Numbered from the stretch's first letter, positions 39,848 to 51,502 are shown. The stretch: 64,000 bases of DNA from Micromonospora sp. KC606 (GCF_004348675.1 NZ_SMKN01000008.1:21079-85078); one strand, 5' to 3'. A program made the numbers and translations. Notes: generated by a model from the letters alone, not told the origin.

Positions 39848-41029
39848 ATGAAGATTTGCGAATCCTTGCCGGGCGCTGGTAACGCGAGTCCAGTTCGTAG
39901 TGAATCCGCCCGGCCCGGCGTTGCCCTCACCGGGGCGGGCGGGTTTCTCGGCTGGCACGTACGCGTTCTCGCCGAGGCACTGGGTTGGCCGGAGCCGGTA
40001 GTGATCAGCCAGGCCGATCTCGCAGCCCCGGATGTGGTGGCCGCCCGACTCGAAGGGGTCGACCGCGTCCTGCACCTGGCGGGGGTCAACCAGGGCGATC
40101 CGACGGAGGTCGTGGCGGGAAACGTGAAAGCGGCCGTGGCGCTGGCGCGAGGCCTGCGCCGCTGTGCTCGGCAGCCGGGTTCGGTGGTGTTCGCCAACTC
40201 CGTGCTCGCCGGCAACGGCACTCCGTACGGCGACTCCAAGGCGATGGCCGCCGCGACGCTGGCCGATGCCAGACCGGACCTCCAGGACGTTCGACTGCCC
40301 AACCTGTACGGCGAGCATGGCCGCCCCTTCCGGAACGGGGTGACCGCGACGTTCTGCGGGCTCCTGGCCGATGGTCGCCTACCCGAGGTGCACGAGGAAC
40401 GGGAGTTGACGCTGGTGCATGTGACGGATGCCGCGGCGCGGCTGCTCGGAACGCCCGCATCCGGGCCGTGGGACGCGGCGATGCCAGGACTCGCCATCAC
40501 CGTCCCCGAACTGTCCCGGCGCCTCGCCGGCTACGCCGCCACCTACCGCAGCGGAAACCTCCCCTCGTTGACCGATCGACATGCGGTCCGGCTCTTCAAC
40601 ACCTATCGATCCCACCTGGTCCCCAGTCGGCATCTCCTCCTGGCCCGTCGTCAGACCGCCGACGAGGCGTTCAGGGCGGTGACCGCCGGGGCTCCAGGCG
40701 AGGTGGTGCGGTCGACCATGCGGCCCGGTGGGTGCCAGGTCGGCCGTTTCCACCTGGCGACGGTCAGACGGATCCTCGTCCTTCACGGCGTGGCGGAGAT
40801 CCTGCTCCGTCGCGTCGGTCACCAGGCGGTCGTCCGCCTGACCGTGGCGGGGGAGGAAGAGGTCGTGGTCGACGTACCAACGATGTGGGAGTACGAGATC
40901 GCAAACTCGGGCGTGGGCGAGTTGGTGATGCTCACCTGGACCAACGCCGTGATGGACCAGAGCTGCCTGGACATCTATCCCAGCGCCGGGGCTGCCCAGC
41001 AGCGGGGTCTGGTTCCGGTGGTGGCGTGA
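39848..41029 (+). CDS. CapF-like SDR with C-terminal cupin domain
   Basis: 393 residues. The N-terminal SDR has GAGGFLGWHVRVL, a serine region (FANSVLAGNG) and YGDSK. The C-terminal part from about residue 250 (FNTYRSHLVPSRH) resembles the cupin half of Staphylococcus CapF, ending VDVPTMWEYEIANSGVGELVMLTWTN. CapF reduces the 4-keto intermediate to UDP-6-deoxy-N-acetyltalosamine on the way to UDP-L-FucNAc. The HxHH zinc cluster expected in the cupin reads VGRFHLATVRR here, so metal binding may be lost. A GTG two codons earlier is an alternative start. Its stop overlaps the next gene's GTG. Confidence 0.78.
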   Translation: MKICESLPGAGNASPVRSESARPGVALTGAGGFLGWHVRVLAEALGWPEPVVISQADLAAPDVVAARLEGVDRVLHLAGVNQGDPTEVVAGNVKAAVALARGLRRCARQPGSVVFANSVLAGNGTPYGDSKAMAAATLADARPDLQDVRLPNLYGEHGRPFRNGVTATFCGLLADGRLPEVHEERELTLVHVTDAAARLLGTPASGPWDAAMPGLAITVPELSRRLAGYAATYRSGNLPSLTDRHAVRLFNTYRSHLVPSRHLLLARRQTADEAFRAVTAGAPGEVVRSTMRPGGCQVGRFHLATVRRILVLHGVAEILLRRVGHQAVVRLTVAGEEEVVVDVPTMWEYEIANSGVGELVMLTWTNAVMDQSCLDIYPSAGAAQQRGLVPVVA

Positions 41030-41826
41030 GCAGGCGTTCGCTGAACTCTCTTGAGCATTCGCCAGTGCAGGCGTCCTTCTGCGAGGACGCCGGTGACGGA
41101 CCTGCCGGCTCTCTGACGGCTGTCGGAGCCGGGTCGCTCCCGCGTCCGCCATCCGCCCGCCCGTACGACCCGTACAAACGACTGCTCGACGTGGTGGTGG
41201 CGGCTGTCCTGCTGATCCTCGCCGCCCCGGTCCTGCTGGCCGTCTCGCTGGTGGTACTGGTGACGCTGGGCCGGCCAGTCATGTTTCGGCACCCTCGCCC
41301 TGGCCGCAACGGTGAGTTGTTCCGGATGGTGAAGTTCCGCACCATGCGGCCCGTCGACCCGGACCGCGGCCTCGTGGCTGACGCCGACCGGCTCACCCGG
41401 GTAGGCAGGTGGCTGCGGGCGTGCAGCCTCGACGAACTACCGGAGTTGTGGAACGTGCTGCGCGGTGACATGAGCCTGGTCGGGCCGCGCCCGCTGCTGA
41501 TCCGTTACCTCGACCGGTACACCACGGAACAGGCCCGCCGGCACGAGGTCCGTCCCGGAATCACCGGCCTGGCGCAGGTGCGTGGCCGCAACAGCCTGAG
41601 CTGGGAGGAGAAGTTCGAGTACGACGTCGAGTACGTCGACAACCGCTCGTTCCTGGTGGATCTGAAGATCCTCGCGGCGACCGTACGGGTGGTGCTCTCC
41701 CGCGAGGGTGTCTCCGCGCCCGGAGTCGCCACCGGCTGCGAGTTCCTCGGCACCGCCGCCCACCGCGACGGGCAACGCCTGGCCACCGAACCGGGGCCGG
41801 ACGGGACACCGATGCTGCCGGTCTGA
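41026..41826 (+). CDS. Monotopic phosphoglycosyl transferase (initiating sugar transferase), copy 2
   Basis: 266 residues from a GTG that overlaps the preceding stop (GTGA). A variable N-terminus of about 45 residues leads to YDPYKRLLDVVVAAVLLIL, FRHPRPGRNGELFRMVKFRTM, LRACSLDELPELWNVLRGDMSLVGPRP and VRPGITGLAQVRGRN. It is the close paralogue of the gene at 30597. Two initiating transferases in one locus could start two different polymers, or one may be redundant after duplication. The tail (residues about 240-266) is unrelated to that of copy 1. Confidence 0.9.
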   Translation: MSRRSLNSLEHSPVQASFCEDAGDGPAGSLTAVGAGSLPRPPSARPYDPYKRLLDVVVAAVLLILAAPVLLAVSLVVLVTLGRPVMFRHPRPGRNGELFRMVKFRTMRPVDPDRGLVADADRLTRVGRWLRACSLDELPELWNVLRGDMSLVGPRPLLIRYLDRYTTEQARRHEVRPGITGLAQVRGRNSLSWEEKFEYDVEYVDNRSFLVDLKILAATVRVVLSREGVSAPGVATGCEFLGTAAHRDGQRLATEPGPDGTPMLPV

Positions 41827-42061
41827 GGCCAGGCACGGGCCACCCGTGTCTCCGCTGCCCCGCCGTCTCGCCGGGCCAGAGCGCTGCCGGCCGTGCCAGC
41901 TCGCGGACGGCGTGTCCCACGGCTGGGCGCGGACATGCTGCACCTCCGGGTGGTCGCACCCTGATCCGTCGAGCGCCGTCGGGATCTGCTTGGCGCCGGA
42001 TCGACGGCGCAAGGCCCGGACCGGGGCCTCGACAGCGGGCCGATCGGAAGCCCTCCCCCGG

Positions 42062-42493
42062 TCACCGCCAGCTGTCGCCAGCCTCAAGTCGCAGGCTGAG
42101 CAGGGCCGCCAGCGGCAGTGACTCCCCGTCCCGGCCGCCCCGCCCGACGACCAGGGGTGGCGCCGCCGGCGCTGGCCGTGTCCCGAGCAGCCGGGACCGG
42201 AGGCTGGCCGGCACGGCCAGCAGGTAGAAACGTCCGGCGGTGTCCACCGCGCGGACGCGGGCCTGGTCGATGTACCAGCCGGCGAGGTGGGTGCGGTACC
42301 GGGTGCGGCCGTCGTAGGACACCGCGGTGAGCCGGTCGGTGCGCAGGCCGCGCCGCGTCGCCTCAGCAGCGAACCGGGCCACCATTTCCGTCGCCTCCGC
42401 CTGCTCGGCCGCGCGTTCCCGCGCGTCGGCCGCTGCGTGCGCCCGCACCGCGCGGCGCTGCCGCTCCCGCCACTCCAGGCCGTCCTCCGCCAT
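42062..42493 (-). CDS. Small conserved-looking protein of unknown function
   Basis: 143 residues if started at the ATG at 42493 (MAEDGLEWRERQRRAVRAHA); the frame is open back to 42547. The first half is a charged, Ala/Glu/Arg-rich helix that may form a coiled coil (AAEQAEATEMVARFAAEATRRG). The second half has predicted beta content (DRLTAVSYDGRTRYRTHLAGWYID, given in part, and GRFYLLAVPASL). No motif recognised, no signal or membrane segment. It sits between the EPS locus and tex, so it may be a boundary housekeeping gene. Confidence 0.6.
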   Translation of the reverse strand: MAEDGLEWRERQRRAVRAHAAADARERAAEQAEATEMVARFAAEATRRGLRTDRLTAVSYDGRTRYRTHLAGWYIDQARVRAVDTAGRFYLLAVPASLRSRLLGTRPAPAAPPLVVGRGGRDGESLPLAALLSLRLEAGDSWR

Positions 42494-42598
42494 GCCCGAC
42501 ACCGTACGCGGTCCGGGGCACCGGAGTGCGTCCGGAGGCTGGTGCACGCCCGGCCCGGACGCTCAGCACGAGCGCCCCGATCGCGCCGTCGAGCTGAG

Positions 42599-44992
<2,394 letters not shown>

Positions 44993-45173
44993 GATCTTGA
45001 TCCGCCTTCTCCGGTGGGTTCCGTCGTGCATTCTGCCGCTCTCCCCGGACGCTCTGCACCCCCGGCGCACCCGCCGGTGCCGGCAGCTCACCGATATCAC
45101 TAAAACGGACTTACATCATCAGAAATCCCTCTAGCCTCCTATCAGGTGATTCCTACGTCTATTTGGAGCCCGG

Positions 45174-46436
45174 GTGAGTGCTGAGAAGCTGGTCGTGATC
45201 GGCCAGGGATACGTCGGTCTTCCGCTGGCCATGCGGGCGGTCGAGGCGGGCATGGACGTCGTCGGGCTCGACGTGGACTCCGACCGGGTCAAGCGGCTCG
45301 CCTCGGGCGAGTCGTTCGTCGAGGACATTCCGGCCGACCGGCTCGGCCGGGCGCTCGGCAGCGGCCGGTACCGGCCGAGCCTGGACTACGCCGACGCCGA
45401 GGATTTCGACGTCTGCGTGATCACCGTGCCCACCCCGCTCCGGGACGGCACCCCCGACCTGAGTTACGTCGAGCAGGCCGGCACCGGGATCGGCCCGTAC
45501 CTTCGACCGGGCTGCGTGGTGGTGCTGGAGTCGACCACGTACCCGGGCACGACCGAGGAGCTGCTGCGCCCACTCCTGGAGTCGGCCAGCGGGTTGCGCA
45601 GTCCCGGCGACTTCCACCTCGGCTACAGCCCGGAGCGCATCGATCCGGGTAACCGGACGTGGCGGCTGGAGAACACGCCGAAGGTGGTCTCGGGGGTGGA
45701 CGCCGCGTCGCTGGGTCGGGTGGACGATTTCTATCGCCGGATCGTGACGCGCACCGTGCCGGTGACCTCCACCCGGGTGGCCGAGCTGACCAAGCTGATC
45801 GAGAACACCTTCCGGCAGGTCAACATCGCCCTGATCAACGAACTCGCGATGGTCTCCCATCACCTGGACATCGACATCTGGCAGGCGATCGAGGCTGCCG
45901 AGACGAAGCCCTTCGGGTTCATGCCGTTCCGGCCCGGACCCGGTGTCGGGGGGCACTGCCTGCCGATCGACCCCTGCTACCTCTCCTGGCAGGTCAAGCG
46001 GCGGCTGGGCCGGCAGTTCCGCTTCATCGAGCTGGCCAACGACGTCAACCACGAGATGCCGGAGCACGTGACGAAGCGGATCATGGACGGGCTGAACCGG
46101 ACCGGTCGTGCGGTGAGCCGCGCCCGGATCCTACTGCTCGGCCTCGCCTACAAGCGGAACACCGGTGATATGCGCGACTCGCCCGCTGCAAACGTGGCCC
46201 GGCGGCTGCGTGACCTCGGCGCGGACGTGCGCGCCGTCGAGCCGTACGCCGAGCCGCACCACGTCCCGGGCGGGGTGCTGGTCGTGCCGTTGACCGAGCA
46301 GGAGGTCGACGCGGCCGACGCGGTGGTCGTGGCAACCGACCACGACGTCTTCGACTACGACATGGTGGCCCGGCGCGCCCGGTACGTCTTCGACGCGCGG
46401 AACCGGTGCTCGGGACCGGCGGTGGAACGGCTGTGA
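45174..46436 (+). CDS. UDP-glucose/UDP-HexNAc 6-dehydrogenase (WbpA/WecC/TuaD-like)
   Basis: 420 residues from a GTG with GGAG about eight bases upstream. It oxidises a UDP-sugar to the uronic acid with two NAD. N-terminal Rossmann VVIGQGYVGLPLAMRAVEAG, central ELTKLIENTFRQVNIALINELA, catalytic Cys262 in GVGGHCLPIDPCYL, and a C-terminal domain with LLLGLAYKRNTGDMRDSPA. The central segment is closer to WbpA/WecC-type enzymes that use UDP-N-acetylhexosamines than to plain UDP-glucose dehydrogenases. It is divergent from tex across an unusually AT-rich 180 bases. It belongs functionally with the EPS locus. Confidence 0.87.
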   Translation: MSAEKLVVIGQGYVGLPLAMRAVEAGMDVVGLDVDSDRVKRLASGESFVEDIPADRLGRALGSGRYRPSLDYADAEDFDVCVITVPTPLRDGTPDLSYVEQAGTGIGPYLRPGCVVVLESTTYPGTTEELLRPLLESASGLRSPGDFHLGYSPERIDPGNRTWRLENTPKVVSGVDAASLGRVDDFYRRIVTRTVPVTSTRVAELTKLIENTFRQVNIALINELAMVSHHLDIDIWQAIEAAETKPFGFMPFRPGPGVGGHCLPIDPCYLSWQVKRRLGRQFRFIELANDVNHEMPEHVTKRIMDGLNRTGRAVSRARILLLGLAYKRNTGDMRDSPAANVARRLRDLGADVRAVEPYAEPHHVPGGVLVVPLTEQEVDAADAVVVATDHDVFDYDMVARRARYVFDARNRCSGPAVERL

Positions 46437-46502
46437 CCACGTGACCTGCCCCGGAGGCGGCCGCCGACGCTAGCCAGCGTCTTCCGCGCTAGCGTGGCGA
46501 TC

Positions 46503-48014
46503 ATGGAACAACCTGCGGATCCGCGGGCCCGGCGGCTCTTCGGTGGCAGCGCCCGGACGCTCGGCGACCTGGCCGCCAGCCCGTTCCGGGCCGACCGGGA
46601 CCGAATCGTGGCCTCGCCGTTCTTCTCCCGGCTGAACGGCGTCACCCAGGTGATCAGCCCGGGCGGGTCGGGGCTGCTGGTGCACAACCGGCTCACCCAC
46701 AGCCTCAAGGTCGCCCAGGTGGCCCGGGCGATCGCCGAGCGGCTCACCGCCGACGACCGGCACCTCGACCTGCTGGGGCAGCTCGGTGGTTGCGACCCGG
46801 ACGTGGTGGAGGCCGCCGCGCTCGCCCACGACCTGGGCCACCCGCCCTTCGGGCACCTGGGGGAGCGGGTGCTGGACCGGCTGGCCCGGCACCGGCTGGG
46901 GCTGCCCGACGGGTTCGAGGGCAACGCCCAGTCGTACCGGATCGTCACCAGCACGGAGATCCGTGGTGCGGCGACCACCGGCCTCGACCTGACCGCCGCT
47001 GTCCGCGCGGCGATGCTCAAGTACCCGTGGACCCGGCTGGACCACCCTGACCCGCATCCCCGGCACCTCACCCCCGCGCCCCGGGGCGCGGCCGCCCCGC
47101 CGGACGACCCAACCAGCGGCTCGGCGAAGTTCGGCGCGTACCGCACCGAGCTGGCGGACCTGCGGCAGGCCCGGGAGCCGTTCGCCGGACGCGTCCCGGA
47201 CTGGCAGCAGACCGTCGAGGCGTCGGTGATGGACACCGCTGACGACATCGCGTACGCCATCCACGACGTGGAGGATTTCTACCGGGTGGGCGTGCTCCAG
47301 CAGGGGGCGGTGGCCGCCGAGCTGATGGCCTGGCAGCGCGAGGGCGGGCACCTGCGGGCCGTCACCGACGCGGCGTTGGCCGGCGCTGCCCGGCGTCCGG
47401 GCTCGGCGATCGAGCGGCTGCGCCGCCAGCTGCACCGCAAGGACTCGTGGATCGCCGACGACGAGGCGTTCGCCGCGGCTGTCGAGCACGTCCGCCAGGA
47501 GTTGGTCGAAGGGCTGCTCGCGATGCCCTTCGACGGCTCGATCGAGGCCGAGCAGTACGTGGCCCGCTTCTCCGCCCGCTGGACCACCCGGTTCGTCGAC
47601 GCGATCACCGTGGTCGCCGAACCGGACGTCCGCTCCGGGCACGTGCTGCTGGCCAGGCCGCAGTGGCACGAGGTGCAGGTGCTCAAGTTCGTCCACCACC
47701 GGTTCGTGCTGGCCCGCCCCGACCTGGCGCTGCACCAGCGTGGACAGGCCCGGCTGCTGGGCACCCTGGTCGAGGCGCTCTGGGAGTGGCTGCTCGACCC
47801 CGAGGAGGAGTCGCGGCTGCCGCGCCGGCTGCACGACCTGGTCGAGCTGGCCGAGGCGGAGCTGCACCCGCGCGCCCCGGACCGGATCGGACGGGCCCGG
47901 GGCCGCGCCATCGTCGACTTCGTCGCCCAGCTCACCGACGGGCAGGCGGTGGCCATGCTGGACGCGCTCTCCGGCCGCTCCGGAGCCCTGTGGACCGACG
48001 CCTTCGTGCTCTGA
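46503..48014 (+). CDS. dgt: Deoxyguanosinetriphosphate triphosphohydrolase-like protein
   Basis: 503 residues, HD superfamily. It is expected to cleave dNTPs to deoxynucleoside and triphosphate. Metal ligands are visible: NRLTHSLKVAQVA (His), AHDLGHPPFGHLGE (His-Asp), and MDTADDIAYAIHDVEDF (Asp). The start is taken as the ATG at 46503 (MEQPADPRARRLFGG); a GTG three codons earlier is possible. It is longer than the usual 420-residue type, matching the type-1 subfamily. It is convergent with the metallo-hydrolase gene, 33 bases apart. Confidence 0.87.
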   Translation: MEQPADPRARRLFGGSARTLGDLAASPFRADRDRIVASPFFSRLNGVTQVISPGGSGLLVHNRLTHSLKVAQVARAIAERLTADDRHLDLLGQLGGCDPDVVEAAALAHDLGHPPFGHLGERVLDRLARHRLGLPDGFEGNAQSYRIVTSTEIRGAATTGLDLTAAVRAAMLKYPWTRLDHPDPHPRHLTPAPRGAAAPPDDPTSGSAKFGAYRTELADLRQAREPFAGRVPDWQQTVEASVMDTADDIAYAIHDVEDFYRVGVLQQGAVAAELMAWQREGGHLRAVTDAALAGAARRPGSAIERLRRQLHRKDSWIADDEAFAAAVEHVRQELVEGLLAMPFDGSIEAEQYVARFSARWTTRFVDAITVVAEPDVRSGHVLLARPQWHEVQVLKFVHHRFVLARPDLALHQRGQARLLGTLVEALWEWLLDPEEESRLPRRLHDLVELAEAELHPRAPDRIGRARGRAIVDFVAQLTDGQAVAMLDALSGRSGALWTDAFVL

Positions 48015-48047
48015 GGGCCGGCCGCGCCGATGGTGCCCCCCTCGACC

Positions 48048-49187
48048 TCAGGCGATCGCCTGCCACCAGCCGTCCACCGCCGGCGGGTCGTCCGCCACCA
48101 CCCGCTCCCCGGGCCGGGGCACCGCGATCCGCACGTCCCGGGCCTTCGCCTCGGCCCACAGCCGCTCCACCGGCTCGGCCCAGTCGTGCAGGGCGAGGTT
48201 GAACGTCGCCCAGTGCACCGGGAGGAGAAGCTCGCCACGCAGGTCGAGGTGGGCGGCGACGGCCTCCTCCGGGAACATGTGGATGCCCGCCCACGCCCGG
48301 TCGTACGCGCCGATCTGCATCAGTGTCACGTCGAACGGCCCGTGCACCGCGCCGATCTCGGCGTACCCGTCGAAGTAGCCGGAGTCGCCGGTGTAGAAGA
48401 CCCTCCGGTGCGCGCCGGCCACCACCCAGGAGCTCCAGAGCGTCCCGTCGCGGCGCAGGCCCCGCCCGGAGAAGTGCTGGGCGGCGGTGGCGGTGATCTC
48501 CAGCCCGCCGACCCGGTGCCGCTCCGACCAGTCCAGCTCGACGATCCGGTCGGCGGGTACACCCCAGCGGTCCAGGTGGGCACCGACGCCGAGCGGCACC
48601 AGGAACGGCGCGGACTGCCGACGGGTCAGCTCCTGGACGGTGGCCATGTCCAGGTGGTCGTAGTGGTCGTGGGAGATCAGGATCGCGTCGACCGGGGGCA
48701 CTTCGTCGAGGCGTACCGGAGGTTCGTGCAGCCGTCGTGGGCCGAACGAAGCCGAGGGGGAGCAGCGGTCGCTCCAGACCGGGTCGATGAGCACCCGGTG
48801 CCCCTCCAACTCCACCAGGGCGGAGGCATGCCCGTACCAGACGACGGCGAGGTCACGGTCGGCCCCGGCGGCCGGGCGCAGCAGCGGCACCGGGGCGCTG
48901 GGGCGGCGGCGCTGCTTGCCGAAGGCCAGCTCCCAGAGCAGGTTGCGGCCCGGCTCCCCGGTGATCATCGACTGGATCGGGGCCTGGTTGTGGAAGGTGC
49001 CGTCGCGGAACTGCGGGGAGCGCGCCGCCCGTTCCGCCCGGGCACCGGTGAGCCGCCCGCCGAGCTGCGCCGGCACGTCCCGCGCCGCGAACGCCAGACC
49101 GGCGACCGCGGCCAGCCCCGCCAACCGCCACAGCCGCCCACCGATGTCCCGGCCTGGTTGCCCGTCCGCTGGTGCCCGCATCGTCAC
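48048..49187 (-). CDS. Metallo-beta-lactamase-fold hydrolase (NAPE-PLD/UlaG-like), membrane-anchored
   Basis: 379 residues. A basic N-terminus and the hydrophobic segment LAGLAAVAGLAFAARD suggest an anchor or signal. The catalytic core has VVWYGHASALVELEGHRVLIDPVW, the zinc motif ISHDHYDH, QHFSGRG, FYTGDSGYFDGY and a late His in LPVHWATFNLALHDW. The layout matches the NAPE-hydrolysing phospholipase D-like group, but bacterial substrates are generally unknown. GTG at 49187 and ATG at 49181 are both possible starts behind GGAGGGG. It follows the SDR gene on the same strand by 111 bases and has a palindrome just upstream. Confidence 0.8.
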   Translation of the reverse strand: MTMRAPADGQPGRDIGGRLWRLAGLAAVAGLAFAARDVPAQLGGRLTGARAERAARSPQFRDGTFHNQAPIQSMITGEPGRNLLWELAFGKQRRRPSAPVPLLRPAAGADRDLAVVWYGHASALVELEGHRVLIDPVWSDRCSPSASFGPRRLHEPPVRLDEVPPVDAILISHDHYDHLDMATVQELTRRQSAPFLVPLGVGAHLDRWGVPADRIVELDWSERHRVGGLEITATAAQHFSGRGLRRDGTLWSSWVVAGAHRRVFYTGDSGYFDGYAEIGAVHGPFDVTLMQIGAYDRAWAGIHMFPEEAVAAHLDLRGELLLPVHWATFNLALHDWAEPVERLWAEAKARDVRIAVPRPGERVVADDPPAVDGWWQAIA

Positions 49188-49211
49188 GTCCCCTCCGCCG
49201 TCTCCCGTCGT

Positions 49212-49229
49212 ACACGGTAGTCACCGTGT
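49212..49229. promoter_or_regulatory. Palindrome ACACGGT-N4-ACCGTGT upstream of the metallo-hydrolase
   Basis: A perfect seven-base inverted repeat with a four-base centre, 25 bases upstream of the start of the metallo-hydrolase gene. Size and symmetry suit a TetR- or GntR-type operator. No regulator gene is adjacent. Confidence 0.35.
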
Positions 49230-49298
49230 CGACGCCGGAGCGGCACTCCATCCGTGATCGAGTACCGCCCGGCCCGCCGCTGCGGCCCGGGGAGGCGG

Positions 49299-50321
49299 TC
49301 AGCGGAGCTGTGGACGCTCGTGGCCCGATCCACCTGGTGCGACCGTGGCGGCGTCGGTGGGGCGGGATCCGAACCGCTGGCGCAGCCCGCGCCGCGCCGC
49401 CGCCCCGGCGGACGCGGCCGTTCCGCCGATGGACCGGACCAGGCCCGGCAGGTCGGGCAGCCAGCCGCCCCGCACCGCCTCGTCGGCCGGATGGGGCCGG
49501 AACACCACGCCCTCGGTCGGCGCCACCGGCCGGTCGGTCAGACCGCAGAGGCGCATCAGCGGCCCGACCAGCCTGTCGTAGAGGCCCGGCAGTGTGGTGA
49601 AACCCACCCTCATGAGCAGGTTGAACCGCCCCACCGAGATCTCCCTGCGCGGCCTGTCGGCGCAGGCCACGATGGCCCGGGCCACCCGTTCCGGGGTGGC
49701 GATCGGCAGCGGTGGCCGCCCGAACCGGCCCGCGTAGTTGGCCGCCCGCTGGTAGACCGGGGTGTCGACACTGCCGGGGGTGATTAGGCAGACGTGCACC
49801 CCGGGCAGGTCCCGGGATTCCTGCCGCAACACCCGGGACAGGCCGTGCAGGCCCCACTTGCTGGTCACGTAGCCGCTCAGATAGGGCGCGGTGACGTGGC
49901 CGAGCACCGAGCCGGTGAGGATCAGCGTGCCGCGCCGCGCCGACCGGAAGTGCCGCAGCGCGACCCGCGCGGCCCCGGCGGCGCCCAGCAGGTCGGTGCG
50001 GACCACCTGTTCGAAGACCTCCACCGGGACCTCCTCGAACCGCCCGTACGCCATCACGGCGGCGGTGTGCAGCCACACGTCGATCCGGCCGAACTCGGCG
50101 ACCGTGGTGGCGGCCAGGGCGTCGAGCGCGCCCGGTTCGGTGACGTCGGTGGGCACGTCGCGTACCTCGGCGCCGACCTGCCGGCACTCGTGGCGGACCT
50201 CGGCCAGACTCTCGGCGGAGCGGGCCGCGAGGACCAGGCGGTCACCTCGGCCGGCGAACTCCCGGGCGGCGGCGCGGCCGATGCCACTGCTCGCCCCGGT
50301 AACCACCACGACCCGGCTCAC
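49299..50321 (-). CDS. Short-chain dehydrogenase/reductase
   Basis: 340 residues from a GTG whose bases overlap the stop of the alcohol dehydrogenase. Classical SDR: VVTGASSGIGRAAAREFAGRG cofactor loop, the Ser in LTGSVLGHV, and YLSGYVTSKWG with the catalytic Tyr and Lys. An extra C-terminal segment of about 80 residues with GFTTLPGLYDRLVGPLMRL and GLVRSIGGTAASAGAAARRG may bind membrane. The substrate is unknown. Coupling to the zinc dehydrogenase suggests paired oxidation or reduction of one substrate class. Confidence 0.83.
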   Translation of the reverse strand: MSRVVVVTGASSGIGRAAAREFAGRGDRLVLAARSAESLAEVRHECRQVGAEVRDVPTDVTEPGALDALAATTVAEFGRIDVWLHTAAVMAYGRFEEVPVEVFEQVVRTDLLGAAGAARVALRHFRSARRGTLILTGSVLGHVTAPYLSGYVTSKWGLHGLSRVLRQESRDLPGVHVCLITPGSVDTPVYQRAANYAGRFGRPPLPIATPERVARAIVACADRPRREISVGRFNLLMRVGFTTLPGLYDRLVGPLMRLCGLTDRPVAPTEGVVFRPHPADEAVRGGWLPDLPGLVRSIGGTAASAGAAARRGLRQRFGSRPTDAATVAPGGSGHERPQLR

Positions 50322-51502
50322 GGCACGAGCACGACCTTCACGCAGCCGTCCCGCTTCTTCTGGAACATCTCGTACGCCTGCGGCGCCTCGGTCAGCGGCA
50401 CCCGGTGGGTTCGCAGGTCCGCCACGCCCAGCGGGTCGTCGTCGTCGGCGAGCAGCGGCATGATCTCGTCGGTCCAGCGGCGTACGTGGCACTGGCCCAT
50501 CCTCAGCTGGATGCCCCGGTCGAACATCTCCATCAGCGGCATCGGGTCCACCTCGCCGCCGTAGACGCCGGTGACAGAGACGGTGCCGCCGCGGCGGACC
50601 GCCTTCAGCGCTGCCGTGAGGACCACCAGCCGGTCGACGCCGGCCCGATCGGTCATCGCCCGGGCCAGCGTGCCGGGCAGCAGCCCGGCGGCGGTCTGGG
50701 CGATCCTGCCCAGCGGGGCGCCGTGCGCCTCCATGCCGACGGCGTCGATCACCGCGTCCGGGCCCCGCCCGTCGACCAGGTCGATCAGGGTGCCCGGCAC
50801 GTCGTCGAGTTGACTGACGTCGAGCGTCTCGATGCCGTGCCGGCGGGCCATCTCCAGCCGCTCCGGCACGAGGTCCAGCCCGATCACCCGGTCGGCGCCG
50901 AGGTGGCGGCCGATGCGGGCGCAGAACTGGCCCACCGGGCCGAGGCCGAAGACCGCCAGGGTGCCGCCGGGCGGGGTGTCGGCGTACCGCACCGCCTGCC
51001 AGGCGGTGGGCAGGATGTCGCTGAGGTAGAGGAAACGCTCGTCGGCGCCGGTCTCCGGGATCTTGATCGGGCCGAAGTGCGCCTGTGGAACCCGCAGGTA
51101 TTCGGCCTGCCCGCCCGGGACCGAGCCGTAGAGCGAGGTGTAGCCGAACAGTGCGGCGCCCTTGGCCTGCGAGGTCGCCTGCGTGGTCTCGCACTGCGCG
51201 TAGAGCTGCCGGTCGCACATCCAGCAGGAGCCACAGGCGATGTTGAACGGGACGACCACCCGGTCGCCCGGTTTGAGCCGGGTCACGTCGAGGCCGACCT
51301 CCTCGACGACACCCATCGGCTCGTGCCCGAGGATGTCGCCCGGCTTCAGGTACGGCCCGAGTACCTCGTACAGGTGCAGGTCGGAACCGCAGATCGCGGT
51401 CGAGGTGATCCGGACGACGGCGTCGGTCGGCTCCTCGATCTTCGGGTCCGGCACCTTCTCCACCCGGACGTCCCGTTTGCCGTGCCAGGTCAGTGCCTTC
51501 AT
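50318..51502 (-). CDS. Zinc-dependent alcohol dehydrogenase (threonine/formaldehyde DH-like)
   Basis: 394 residues, medium-chain dehydrogenase. Catalytic zinc ligands lie in STAICGSDLH and GHEPMG; the structural zinc cysteines are in CGSCWMCDRQLYAQC. The NAD site is FGLGPVGQFCARIGRHLGADRVIGLD (given in part). The extra loop with TSQAKGAALFGYTSLYGSVPGGQAEY is typical of the glutathione-independent formaldehyde dehydrogenase-like branch seen in many actinobacteria. Start ATG at 51502. It lies 35 bases after the K+ channel gene and is coupled to the SDR downstream. Confidence 0.87.
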   Translation of the reverse strand: MKALTWHGKRDVRVEKVPDPKIEEPTDAVVRITSTAICGSDLHLYEVLGPYLKPGDILGHEPMGVVEEVGLDVTRLKPGDRVVVPFNIACGSCWMCDRQLYAQCETTQATSQAKGAALFGYTSLYGSVPGGQAEYLRVPQAHFGPIKIPETGADERFLYLSDILPTAWQAVRYADTPPGGTLAVFGLGPVGQFCARIGRHLGADRVIGLDLVPERLEMARRHGIETLDVSQLDDVPGTLIDLVDGRGPDAVIDAVGMEAHGAPLGRIAQTAAGLLPGTLARAMTDRAGVDRLVVLTAALKAVRRGGTVSVTGVYGGEVDPMPLMEMFDRGIQLRMGQCHVRRWTDEIMPLLADDDDPLGVADLRTHRVPLTEAPQAYEMFQKKRDGCVKVVLVP

